The notes below the pieces were generated by a model that was given only the letters and a program-made list of their open reading frames with translations, did no database searches and was not told where the DNA came from. A stretch of DNA of 64,000 nt from Streptomyces finlayi (lineage in GTDB: Bacteria > Actinomycetota > Actinomycetes > Streptomycetales > Streptomycetaceae), in NCBI RefSeq assembly GCF_014216315.1, contig NZ_CP045702.1, positions 3,100,001 to 3,164,000 of the forward strand. The letters run 5' to 3'. Positions 56,608 through 64,000 of the stretch are shown here, piece after piece. The position numbers were made by a program, and so were the translations under genes. Position 1 is the stretch's first letter. Each line of letters opens with the position of its first letter.

Positions 56608-57486
56608 TCAGCCGCCGAGCAGCTCGACCTTCACGTCGGCGGGGAAGCCCGTCGTCGCCCCGGTGCGCCGGGCGAACTCCCGCACACCCTTCAACTGGTC
56701 CGGGCCGAAGCGGAAGTCGAGCGTCGTGAAGTACCGCTCCAGGAGCTCCGCGTCGAAGGACTCCCAGCGCGCCGCCTGCTCCGCCACCTTGGTGACCTCC
56801 TCCAGGGAGACGTCGCGCGAGGCAAGGAACGCCTCGTGGACCTTGGTCACGTACTCGGGATGCGCGGCCAGGTAGTCCTTGCGGGCGGCCCATACGGCGA
56901 AGACGAACGGCAGCCCGGTCCACTCCTTCCACATCTGCCCCAGGTCGTGGACCTGGAGGCCGAGGCGGGGGGCGTCGTGCAGGTTGGCGCGGAGCGCGGC
57001 GTCCCCGATGAGGACGGCGGCGTCCGCCTCCTGCATCATCACGCCGAGGTCGGGCGGGCAGGTGTAGTAGTCGGGCTCGACCCCGTACCGCTCGGAGAGC
57101 AGCAGCTGCGCCAGGCGTACGGAGGTGCGCGAGGTCGAACCGAGCGCCACCCGGGCCCGGTCGAGCTGCTCCAGCGGCACCTGGGACACGATCACGCACG
57201 ACATGACGGGGCCGTCGCAGCCGACCGCGATGTCGGGGAAGGCCACCAGGTCGTCGGCGTTGCGCAGGAACTCGACCAGCGTGACGGGGCCGATGTCGAG
57301 GTCGCCCCTGATCAGCTGCTCGCTGAGTCTCTCCGGGGTGTCCTTCGAGAGCTCCAGGTCGAGCAGGGTCCCGGTCCGTGCCAGCCCCCAGTAGAGCGGA
57401 AGACAGTTGAGGAACTGGATGTGGCCGACGCGCGGCCGGCTGCGACGGTCGTCGTCTTCGACGGGAGAGACGGTTGAATTGTCCAC
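56608..57486 (-). CDS. mqnA: Chorismate dehydratase
   Basis: 292 residues, periplasmic-binding-protein-like fold (GHIQFLNCLPLYWGLA, SEQLIRGDLDIGPVTLVEFL, SRTSVRLAQLLLSERYGVEP). It dehydrates chorismate to 3-enolpyruvylbenzoate, the first step of the futalosine menaquinone pathway. GTG 57486 is preceded by TAGCCT and 6 nt, so it is probably leaderless. The partner gene mqnC is 2.2 kb away. Confidence 0.93.
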   Translation of the reverse strand: MDNSTVSPVEDDDRRSRPRVGHIQFLNCLPLYWGLARTGTLLDLELSKDTPERLSEQLIRGDLDIGPVTLVEFLRNADDLVAFPDIAVGCDGPVMSCVIVSQVPLEQLDRARVALGSTSRTSVRLAQLLLSERYGVEPDYYTCPPDLGVMMQEADAAVLIGDAALRANLHDAPRLGLQVHDLGQMWKEWTGLPFVFAVWAARKDYLAAHPEYVTKVHEAFLASRDVSLEEVTKVAEQAARWESFDAELLERYFTTLDFRFGPDQLKGVREFARRTGATTGFPADVKVELLGG

Positions 57487-57715
57487 ATCGTGAGGCTAGA
57501 CCTGTGTGTGCCGACCGGCGTCAGCGGGTCGTCCCGGGCCCTTCCCCGACCCGGCCGCAAGGCGCTCCCGGAGCCCCTCTCCGCTTGCCTCTCCGTCGAC
57601 CTGTCCGTTCCTCTAATCAAACTTCCGGATGAAGTGATCATTGCCCCTACCGCTCCCCGCGGAGTGCGTGCTACGCTCGCCGCAAGTTGCAGTTTGGTTT
57701 CCCTTGCAGTACAGA

Positions 57716-57753
57716 GCCTGCGGAGCATGTAACCCGCAGGCTTTTGTAGTTTT
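57716..57753 (+). promoter_or_regulatory. Terminator-like hairpin in the cold-shock gene leader
   Basis: GCCTGCGG (57716-57723) pairs exactly with CCGCAGGC (57734-57741), followed by TTTTGTAGTTTT (57742-57753). This is a textbook intrinsic terminator, rare in this genome style. It lies 54 bp before the cold-shock ATG. Either it ends an upstream transcript or, more likely, attenuates the csp mRNA. Confidence 0.7.
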
Positions 57754-57807
57754 CAGACTTGTTTGCAGGTTCTGGAGCAGGGCAACCCTTTGGCCCAAGG
57801 AGGGCTT

Positions 57808-58011
57808 ATGGCTACCGGAACCGTCAAGTGGTTCAACGCTGAAAAGGGCTTCGGCTTCATCGCCCAGGACGGCGGCGGCCCGGATGTCTTCGTTCATTAC
57901 TCCGCGATCAACGCGTCCGGGTTCCGCTCCCTCGAGGAGAACCAGGTCGTGAACTTCGACGTCACTCAGGGACCCAAGGGTCCGCAGGCTGAGAACGTCA
58001 CCCCGGCCTAG
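57808..58011 (+). CDS. Cold-shock domain protein (CspA family)
   Basis: 67 residues, a single OB-fold cold-shock domain: TVKWFNAEKGFGFIAQ (RNP1) and VFVHYSAI (RNP2) intact. Nucleic-acid chaperone. ATG 57808 follows AAGGAGGG (57797-57804); the upstream in-frame start 57763 is rejected. A hairpin with a U-tail in the leader points to regulation after initiation, and a strong terminator follows. Confidence 0.95.
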   Translation: MATGTVKWFNAEKGFGFIAQDGGGPDVFVHYSAINASGFRSLEENQVVNFDVTQGPKGPQAENVTPA

Positions 58012-58052
58012 TTGCCCGGGTCGGTCGATCGCGGCCGGCATAGCAGTACCCA

Positions 58053-58092
58053 AGGAGCCCCGCTCCCCGCCTCGGCGGGGAACGGGGCTCCT
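58053..58092. terminator. Terminator csp / amidohydrolase (convergent)
   Basis: AGGAGCCCCG (58053-58062) / CGGGGCTCCT (58083-58092) with an inner TCCCCGC/GCGGGGA stem, between the csp stop and the stop of the opposing amidohydrolase. Confidence 0.85.
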
Positions 58093-58121
58093 GTCTTGTC
58101 CGGCCCAGGCCGTGCGACCTC

Positions 58122-59342
58122 CTACGCCCCCGCCCACAGCCCGTCGTCGGTCAGCCCCAGCAGGTCGATCGCGTTGCCGCGTACGATCCGGTCCACGACG
58201 TCCGCGTCCAGGTGCGCCATCTGCGACTCCCCCACCTCGCGCGAGCGGGGCCAGGTGGAGTCGGAGTGCGGGTAGTCCGTCTCGTACAGGACGTTCCCGA
58301 CGCCGATCGCGTCGAGGTTCCGCAGCCCGAAGGGGTCGTCGAAGAAGCAGCCGAAGACATGCTCGGCGAACAGCTCGGACGGCGGCCTGTGCACCTTGTC
58401 GGCGACGCCGCCCCAGGCCCGGTTCTCCTCCCAGACCACGTCGGCGCGTTCCAGGATGTACGGAATCCAGCCGATCTGGCCCTCCGCGTACATGATCCGG
58501 AGGTTGGGGAAGCGCTCGAACTTGCCGCTCATCAGCCAGTCGACCATCGAGAAGCAGCAGTTGGCGAAGGTGATGGTGGACCCGACGGCGGGCGGGGCGT
58601 CGGCCGAGGTGGACGGCATCCGCGACGAGGAGCCGATGTGCATGGCGATCACCGTCCCCGTCTCGTCGCAGGCCCGCAGGAACGGGTCCCATTCGTCCGT
58701 GTGGACGGACGGCAGCCCGAGATGCGGGGGTATCTCGGAGAACGCCACCGCGCGCACGCCCCGCGCGGCGTTGCGCCGCACCTCCTCGGCCGCGAGGCGG
58801 GCGTCCCAGAGCGGCACGAGGGTGAGCGGGATCAGCCGGCCCCGCGCGTCCGGGCCGCACCACTCCTCGACCATCCAGTCGTTGTACGCGCGCACGCCCA
58901 GCAGCCCCAGTTCACGGTCCTTCGCTTCGGTGAAGGTCTGGCCGCAGAAGCGTGGAAACGTGGGGAAGCAGAGCGCCGACTGGACGTGGTTGACGTCCAT
59001 GTCGGCCAGCCGCTCGGGCACCGAGAACGAGCCCGGACGCATCTGTTCGTACGTGATGACTTCGAGCTTGATCTCGTCGCGGTCGTAGCCGACGGCGGTG
59101 TCCAGCCGGGTGAGCGGGCGGCGCAGATCCTCGTACACCCACCAGTCACCGACCGGCCCGTCGTCGCCCTTCTCCCCCATGACGGGCGCGAACTTGCCGC
59201 CGAGGAAGCTCATTTCCTTGAGCGGGGCCCGGACGATGCGCGGACCGGAGTCCGCGTACCTGGACGGGAGCCGGTCCCGCCAGACATGAGGGGGCTCCAC
59301 CGTGTGGTCGTCCACCGAGATGATCTTCGGGAAGGTCTCCAT
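58122..59342 (-). CDS. Amidohydrolase-2 family metal-dependent hydrolase
   Basis: 406 residues. The N-terminal IISVDDHTVEPPHVWRDRLP, AMHIGSSS and the C-terminal NVLYETDYPHSDSTWP with GNAIDLLGL are the ACMSD/aminocarboxymuconate-type TIM-barrel motifs. Catalysed reaction unknown. ATG 59342 is used; GTG 59351 is 3 codons upstream. Confidence 0.85.
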   Translation of the reverse strand: METFPKIISVDDHTVEPPHVWRDRLPSRYADSGPRIVRAPLKEMSFLGGKFAPVMGEKGDDGPVGDWWVYEDLRRPLTRLDTAVGYDRDEIKLEVITYEQMRPGSFSVPERLADMDVNHVQSALCFPTFPRFCGQTFTEAKDRELGLLGVRAYNDWMVEEWCGPDARGRLIPLTLVPLWDARLAAEEVRRNAARGVRAVAFSEIPPHLGLPSVHTDEWDPFLRACDETGTVIAMHIGSSSRMPSTSADAPPAVGSTITFANCCFSMVDWLMSGKFERFPNLRIMYAEGQIGWIPYILERADVVWEENRAWGGVADKVHRPPSELFAEHVFGCFFDDPFGLRNLDAIGVGNVLYETDYPHSDSTWPRSREVGESQMAHLDADVVDRIVRGNAIDLLGLTDDGLWAGA

Positions 59343-59593
59343 GTCCTCCACGGTAGCGCCGATCTGACGAACCGTCAGCTACCTGTGCGGTCCGCCGGTT
59401 CCGAATCGTTGTCGAGGGCTTGTGCAGAGCGTCACCCACTGCTGACGGACCGGCCCGGAACAAGGCAGACTGTTGACCGCGATACCAGTGGTAAGGAGCG
59501 ATCCCGATGCACGCCGCACATCAGCGGACGGGCGGGCAAACCGAACAGACGCGATCGGGCAGGACCGGCGGGCAAGCAGGACAGGGGGCATCA

Positions 59594-62551
59594 ATGGACC
59601 GTGACAGCGGGCCACGCGTGCGTGTTCCGGAGCAGCGTGCGCCGCAGAGCGGGGATTCCGGCTCCGCGCTGCGCTTCGCCGTACTCGGACCCGTACGCGC
59701 CTGGCGCGGCGGGGAGACTCTGCCCTCCGGTTCGCCCCAGCAGCGCGCCCTCCTGACGGCACTGCTCCTGCGCGACGGCCGGACGGCCACCGCGGCGGAG
59801 CTCATCGACGCGTTCTGGGGCGAGGACCCGCCCTCCCAGGCGCTGGCCACCATCCGGACGTACGCCTCCAGGCTCCGCAAGATCCTCGGCCAGGACACCC
59901 TGGTCAGCGAGTCCGGCGGCTACGCGATCCGGATCGGCCGCGACGCCCTCGACCTCACGCTCGCCCAGGATCTGGCCGCCGAGGCGGAGAAGGCGCGGGC
60001 CGCCGGGGACCGGCAGCAGGCCCGCGCGCTGCTCAACAAGCTCCTGGACCTGTGGGACGGCGAGGCACTCGCCTCCGTACCCGGCCCCTACGCGCAGAAC
60101 CAGCGCACCCGCCTGGAGGAATGGCGCCTCCAGCTCACCGAGACACGGCTCGACCTGGACCTGGAGGTCGGCAGCCACGCGGAGGCCGTCTCCGAACTCA
60201 CCGCGCTCACCGCGGCGCACCCGCTGCGGGAACTTCTGCGCGAGCTGCTGATGGTGGCCCTCTACCGCAGCGGCCGGCAGGCCGAGGCGCTCGCGGTGTA
60301 CGCGGACACGCGCCGCCTCCTCGCGGAGGAACTGGGCGTCGACCCGCGCCCCGAGCTGGCCCAGCTCCAGCAGCGCATCCTCCGGGCCGACGAGGAACTG
60401 GCCCGCCCCGCCGACGAAGCGGCCCCGGCGCCGGCCCCCGTCCGGCCCGCGCAGCTCCCGGCCACCGTCCCGGACTTCACCGGCCGCGCCTCCTTCGTAC
60501 GAGAACTGGGCGACCGGCTCGCCACCGCCGAGGCATCCGTCATGGCCGTGTCCGCACTGGCCGGCATCGGGGGCGTCGGCAAGACGACCCTCGCCGTGCA
60601 CGTCGCCCACGAGGCCCGCCCGCACTTCCCGGACGGGCAGCTGTACGTGGACCTCCAGGGCGCCGGAGCACGGGCCGCCGAACCGGAGACGGTCCTCGGC
60701 GCGTTCCTGCGCGCCCTGGGCACCCCGGACTCCTCGATCCCGGACTCCCTCGACGAACGGGCCGCGCTCTACCGGTCCACCCTGGACGGCCGCCGCATCC
60801 TCGTCCTCCTGGACAACGCCCACGACGCGGCCCAGATCCGCCCCCTGCTCCCCGGCACGGCGGGCTGCGCGGCCCTGGTCACCAGCCGCGTGCGCATGGT
60901 GGACCTGGCGGGCGCGCACCTGGTGGACCTGGACGTGATGTCCCCGGAAGAGGCCCTGCAGCTCTTCACCCGCATAGTCGGCGACGAACGCGTCAACTCG
61001 GAGCGCGAGGCGGCCCTCGACGTGGTCGCCGCCTGCGGCTTCCTCCCCCTGGCCATCCGCATCGCCGCCTCCCGCCTGGCCGCCCGCCGCACCTGGACGG
61101 TCTCCGTCCTGGCCGCGAAGCTGGCCGACGAGCGCCGCCGCCTGGACGAACTGCAGGCGGGCGACCTCGCGGTGAAGGCCACCTTCGAACTCGGCTACGG
61201 CCAGCTGGAACCGGCCCAGGCCCGCGCCTTCCGCCTCCTGGGCCTGGCGGACGGCCCGGACATCTCCCTGGCAGCGGCGGCGGCCCTGCTGAACCTGGAG
61301 GTGCACACGGCTGAGGACCTCCTGGAGTCCCTGGTCGACACGTCGCTCCTGGAGTCCGCGGCCCCGGGCCGCTACCGCTACCACGACCTGGTCCGGCTCT
61401 ACGCGCGTGCGTGCGTGGAGCGGGACGAACAGCCGCCGGTGGAGAAGGAGCTGGCGCTGTCACGGCTGTTGGACTTCTACCTGGCGACGGCGGCGGGGGT
61501 GTACGCGCTGGAAAGGCCGGGAGACCGGCTGGTGGATCACCTGGAATCGACGGAGCACGAAGGCCTGTCGTTCGCCGACCGCCACTCGGCGCTGGACTGG
61601 CTGTACGCGGAGGCGACCAATCTGCTCGCGTGCGTCTGCCAGGCTTCACACCCCGCCACCCTGCGCCGCGCCGTCGACCTTCTCTACGCCGCTCTCGATC
61701 TGGGTGAGTCGGGCGCCAACTCCAAGCAGTACGAAGCGGCGGCGCTCACGGTCCGGGAAGCGTCGAGGACATGCGGCGACCCCCGGGCGGAAGGCCGGGC
61801 CGTCATGTCCCTGGCCAACGTGCACCAACTGGCCGGGCGGTTCGACCACGCCGACCGCGAGGCTCAGGAAGCACTGCGGCTGGCAGGCACGGTCGACGAC
61901 CCCCTGCCCGCCTGCTGGGCCTCCAACACCCGGGGAATCATCGCCCTTTACCAGAACCGCCACACCGACGGAGAGGGCTTTCTGACACAGGCCATCGAGG
62001 CGTTCCGCAACGACGGAAACCGGCCGGGCGAGGCAAGCGCACTGTGCAACCTGTCGCGCATCCACCTCGCGACGGGACGAACGAAGAGCGCGGTCACTCT
62101 CGCTCGGTCGGGTATCGAGATCTACGACTCGCTGGGACACGCACTACGCGGCGCCAACGGCCGGTACGCCCTGGGCCTCGCCCTCACCCGGACCATGGAA
62201 CTCTCCGCCGCGACGGACCAGCTGAACGAGGCTCTGGAAGTGTTCCGTGGCAGCCGTCAGCGGCTGTGGGAGGGCATGACCCTGTTCCGTCTGGCCGAGG
62301 TCGAGATCGCCGCCGGCCGCTTCGCGCAGGCGGCCCAGTACTCGGAATCGGCGCTCACCGTCCTTCGTGGAATCGGTGGTGACTGGCGGCGGGGCAACGT
62401 CCTGACGGTGCTCGGCCGGGCACTTGACGGAATAGGACAGACGGGACGCGCCCAGGTGTGCTGGCAGGAGGCGCTCGGCATCTACGAGGAGCACGGGTCC
62501 CCGGAGGCGCACGATGTCCGGGCGCTGCTGACGCCGGCCCCGGCAGCCTGA
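59594..62551 (+). CDS. afsR: AfsR-type SARP regulator (OmpR-HTH, BTAD, NB-ARC, TPR)
   Basis: 985 residues from ATG 59594. Order: OmpR-type wing-helix (LRFAVLGPVRAWRGGETLP), BTAD domain to about 270 (GRQAEALAVYADTRRLLAEE), NB-ARC ATPase with Walker A ALAGIGGVGKTTLAVHVA and ILVLLDNAHDA, then a TPR array. This is the AfsR architecture and the N-terminus follows the AfsR pattern GPRV..PEQR. AfsR is phosphorylated by AfsK and turns on afsS. ATG 59507, 29 codons upstream, has a better ribosome-binding site (AAGGAG 59493-59498), so the true start is open. Confidence 0.88.
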   Translation: MDRDSGPRVRVPEQRAPQSGDSGSALRFAVLGPVRAWRGGETLPSGSPQQRALLTALLLRDGRTATAAELIDAFWGEDPPSQALATIRTYASRLRKILGQDTLVSESGGYAIRIGRDALDLTLAQDLAAEAEKARAAGDRQQARALLNKLLDLWDGEALASVPGPYAQNQRTRLEEWRLQLTETRLDLDLEVGSHAEAVSELTALTAAHPLRELLRELLMVALYRSGRQAEALAVYADTRRLLAEELGVDPRPELAQLQQRILRADEELARPADEAAPAPAPVRPAQLPATVPDFTGRASFVRELGDRLATAEASVMAVSALAGIGGVGKTTLAVHVAHEARPHFPDGQLYVDLQGAGARAAEPETVLGAFLRALGTPDSSIPDSLDERAALYRSTLDGRRILVLLDNAHDAAQIRPLLPGTAGCAALVTSRVRMVDLAGAHLVDLDVMSPEEALQLFTRIVGDERVNSEREAALDVVAACGFLPLAIRIAASRLAARRTWTVSVLAAKLADERRRLDELQAGDLAVKATFELGYGQLEPAQARAFRLLGLADGPDISLAAAAALLNLEVHTAEDLLESLVDTSLLESAAPGRYRYHDLVRLYARACVERDEQPPVEKELALSRLLDFYLATAAGVYALERPGDRLVDHLESTEHEGLSFADRHSALDWLYAEATNLLACVCQASHPATLRRAVDLLYAALDLGESGANSKQYEAAALTVREASRTCGDPRAEGRAVMSLANVHQLAGRFDHADREAQEALRLAGTVDDPLPACWASNTRGIIALYQNRHTDGEGFLTQAIEAFRNDGNRPGEASALCNLSRIHLATGRTKSAVTLARSGIEIYDSLGHALRGANGRYALGLALTRTMELSAATDQLNEALEVFRGSRQRLWEGMTLFRLAEVEIAAGRFAQAAQYSESALTVLRGIGGDWRRGNVLTVLGRALDGIGQTGRAQVCWQEALGIYEEHGSPEAHDVRALLTPAPAA

Positions 62552-62560
62552 CAAACGGCG

Positions 62561-62579
62561 CGTTCATCGTTCGTTTATC
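62561..62579 (+). promoter_or_regulatory. 11-bp-spaced direct repeat upstream of afsS (candidate AfsR/PhoP box)
   Basis: CGTTCATC (62561-62568) and CGTTTATC (62572-62579) are repeated exactly one helical turn apart, the spacing of OmpR/SARP-type DNA-binding domains. They start 10 bp after the afsR stop. In S. coelicolor AfsR and PhoP bind such repeats at the -35 of afsS. The rest of the 201-bp gap has no gene. Confidence 0.6.
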
Positions 62580-62752
62580 CTGGTCCGCCATTCTCATGCC
62601 TGTCGATCCGTCGCGTCGGGGGGCAGACGGGAGACAGGCGGCCACACCACTGAGGTGAACGGCCCCCAGAGGCCCGTCCGGCAGTCCACGGGGGAACAGC
62701 CGGACGGGCCCACCAAGCCAACGCTTACGCACCAGAGACGGAGTTGACCACC

Positions 62753-62917
62753 ATGGCCGACGCAGCGAAGCAGGACCCGATTCTCAAGCCGGCGGACCAG
62801 CACGCCACGGGTGAGCCGGAGACTCCGATCACGACGCAGGACCAGCACGCGACGGGCGGGGAACTGACCACTCTCGACCAGCACGCGACGTCGGAGCCGT
62901 TCAAGCCGACGCGGTAA
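62753..62917 (+). CDS. afsS: AfsS-like sigma-like small protein with three DQHAT repeats
   Basis: 54 residues (too short for most gene finders), from ATG 62753 with ACGGAG upstream. Three copies of D-Q-H-A-T-(G/S) at residues 15-20, 30-35 and 42-47, the first and third followed by E-P. S. coelicolor AfsS has three T-x-D-N-H-M-P repeats, so the spacing and D-x-H core are kept while the motif has changed. AfsS stimulates antibiotic production by an unknown mechanism. Position immediately after afsR supports the assignment. Confidence 0.72.
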   Translation: MADAAKQDPILKPADQHATGEPETPITTQDQHATGGELTTLDQHATSEPFKPTR

Positions 62918-62937
62918 GGACTGAACCCGCACGGGGG

Positions 62938-62978
62938 AGCGGCCGCGGTGGCTCGGAGGGGGAGCCATCGCGGCCGCT
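62938..62978. terminator. Terminator afsS / acyl-CoA ligase
   Basis: AGCGGCCGCGGTGGCTC (62938-62954) pairs with GAGCCATCGCGGCCGCT (62962-62978), with one mismatch. It lies between the convergent stops at 62917 and 62996. Confidence 0.85.
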
Positions 62979-62995
62979 GCATGTCCGCACACGGT

Positions 62996-64000
62996 TCACT
63001 CGTGCGCGCTGCGGCGAACGGCGCCCTGCTCCCTCCCCCGCAGCTCCCCCTTCAGCACCTTGCCGCTCGCGTTCCTCGGGAGTCCGGCCACGAACTCCAC
63101 CGTCCTCGGGACCTTGTAGTTCGCCATCTCCCGTCTCGACCAGGCGATCAGGTCGTCCGCCGTGAGCGTGGCGTCCGGGCGGCGGACCGCGTACGCCTTG
63201 CCCACCTCGCCCAGGCGCGGATCCGGGACTCCGATGACCGCCACATCCGCGATGTCCGGATGCAGGCCCAGGAGCTGTTCGATCTCCGCCGGGTACGCGT
63301 TGAAGCCACCGACGATGAACATGTCCTTGATCCGGTCCGTGATGCGCAGGTTGCCGGCGCCGTCGAGGACGCCGATGTCGCCCGTGCGGAGCCAGCCGTC
63401 CGGGGTGATCGTGGCGGCCGTCGTCACGGGGTCCTCGAAGTACCCCGTCATGACGTTGAAGCCCCGGACCAGGACCTCACCCGGAGTTCCCGGCGCCGCC
63501 AGGACCCGGACCTCCGTGCCGGGGATCGCGCGGCCGGAGGTGGAGGCGATGACGTCCGCCGGGTCGCCGGTGCGGCACATCGTGACGATGCCGCTCGCCT
63601 CGGAGAGGCCGTACGCGGTGAGGACCGTCGCTATGCCCAGCTCGGTGCGCAGGCGTTCCACCAGGTGGAGGGGGACCACCGCCGCGCCCGTGACGACCAG
63701 GCGGAGGGCCGAGAGGTCGTGGGCGCTGCGGGACGGGTGGTCCAGGAGGCACTGGTGGAGGGTGGGCGGGCCCGGGAGCACGGAGATGCGTTCGGCGGCG
63801 ATGTTCGCCAGGACCGTGTCCACGTCGAAGACCGGCTGCGGAACCATCGTCGCCCCGCGCATCAGGCAGGCGATGATCCCCGCCTTGTAGCCGAAGGTGT
63901 GGAAGAACGGGTTCACGATGAGGTAGCGGTCGCCCTCGCGGAGACCGGCCAGCTCGCTCCAGATGGCGTAGCACCGCAGCGTCTGAGCGTGGGTGATGAC
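62996..64000 (-). CDS. Acyl-CoA synthetase (AMP-forming), C-terminal part; gene continues past the window
   Basis: 335 codons visible, open to the window end, so the N-terminus is missing. ANL-superfamily motifs: NPFFHTFGYKAGI, LTAYGLSEASGIVTMC, DGWLRTGDIG, RIKDMFIVGGFNAYPAEIEQ, and the catalytic Lys in NASGKVLK. The HTFGYKAG start resembles FadD3-like steroid-catabolism ligases, but the substrate is uncertain. Confidence 0.88.
   Translation of the reverse strand, partial: VITHAQTLRCYAIWSELAGLREGDRYLIVNPFFHTFGYKAGIIACLMRGATMVPQPVFDVDTVLANIAAERISVLPGPPTLHQCLLDHPSRSAHDLSALRLVVTGAAVVPLHLVERLRTELGIATVLTAYGLSEASGIVTMCRTGDPADVIASTSGRAIPGTEVRVLAAPGTPGEVLVRGFNVMTGYFEDPVTTAATITPDGWLRTGDIGVLDGAGNLRITDRIKDMFIVGGFNAYPAEIEQLLGLHPDIADVAVIGVPDPRLGEVGKAYAVRRPDATLTADDLIAWSRREMANYKVPRTVEFVAGLPRNASGKVLKGELRGREQGAVRRSAHE

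Overview
The window is chromosomal DNA of a Streptomyces. Supporting this are the very high G+C with strong GC3 bias, GTG starts, several genes with TANNNT boxes 6-7 nt before the start codon (leaderless type), an afsR/afsS pair, the futalosine menaquinone genes mqnA and mqnC, a complete 14-gene nuo operon and a divergent set of regulators typical of the genus. From memory the order resembles the S. coelicolor segment from korA/korB through nuo and mqnC/mqnA, with afsR brought close to it.

Layout: (1) 1-6.4 kb: the tail of a LuxR-type response regulator, korA-korB (2-oxoacid:ferredoxin oxidoreductase), an FGE-sulfatase-like protein, RarD, and a divergent CGNR regulator / VOC (glyoxalase-fold) pair sharing a 21-bp promoter. 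(2) 6810-16257: a 9.45-kb integrated element. Its large serine integrase lies at the right end, and the element sits inside the last codons of the VOC gene. The real C-terminal codons of the VOC protein are stranded at 16257-16289, beyond the right junction. The two junctions rebuild a 56-bp inverted-repeat attP with GA at its centre, and attB restores the VOC reading frame. Cargo: a GntR-type repressor behind a tandem-repeat operator, an HTH/TPR regulator, several small Cys-rich proteins of unknown function, and a five-gene operon ending in an HNH nuclease. No replication, conjugation or capsid gene is recognisable. (3) 16.4-25.6 kb: HAD phosphatase, PAS/GAF/SpoIIE phosphatase with an anti-sigma-type ATPase domain, TetR, an ABC exporter, a LolA-like lipoprotein-handling protein, a polyprenyl diphosphate synthase, and a deletion scar with two gene remnants. 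(4) 25.6-29.7 kb: fumarylacetoacetase, Uma2-family nuclease fold, RecQ. (5) 29.8-45.8 kb: nuoN back to nuoA (all on the minus strand, A-to-N in transcription order) with a Rex-type operator ahead of nuoA. (6) 46-49.9 kb: a secreted NlpC/P60 peptidase, a Cmx/CmlR-like drug exporter and a VapBC-type toxin-antitoxin pair. (7) 50-57.5 kb: menaquinone region (geranylgeranyl-reductase/MenJ-like, UbiE/MenG, MqnC, MqnA) mixed with a GNAT acetyltransferase and a Ser/Thr kinase. (8) 57.7-64 kb: a cold-shock protein behind an attenuator-like leader, an amidohydrolase, afsR with its small neighbour afsS, and the C-terminal part of an acyl-CoA ligase cut by the window end.

Functionally, the polyprenyl synthase, MqnA, MqnC, UbiE/MenG and MenJ-like genes supply and tailor menaquinone, the electron acceptor of the Nuo complex encoded between them. 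The most unusual part is the VOC-disrupting element: it replaces the host gene's last codons, stop and terminator with its own. No tRNA, rRNA, CRISPR array or complete insertion sequence was seen.
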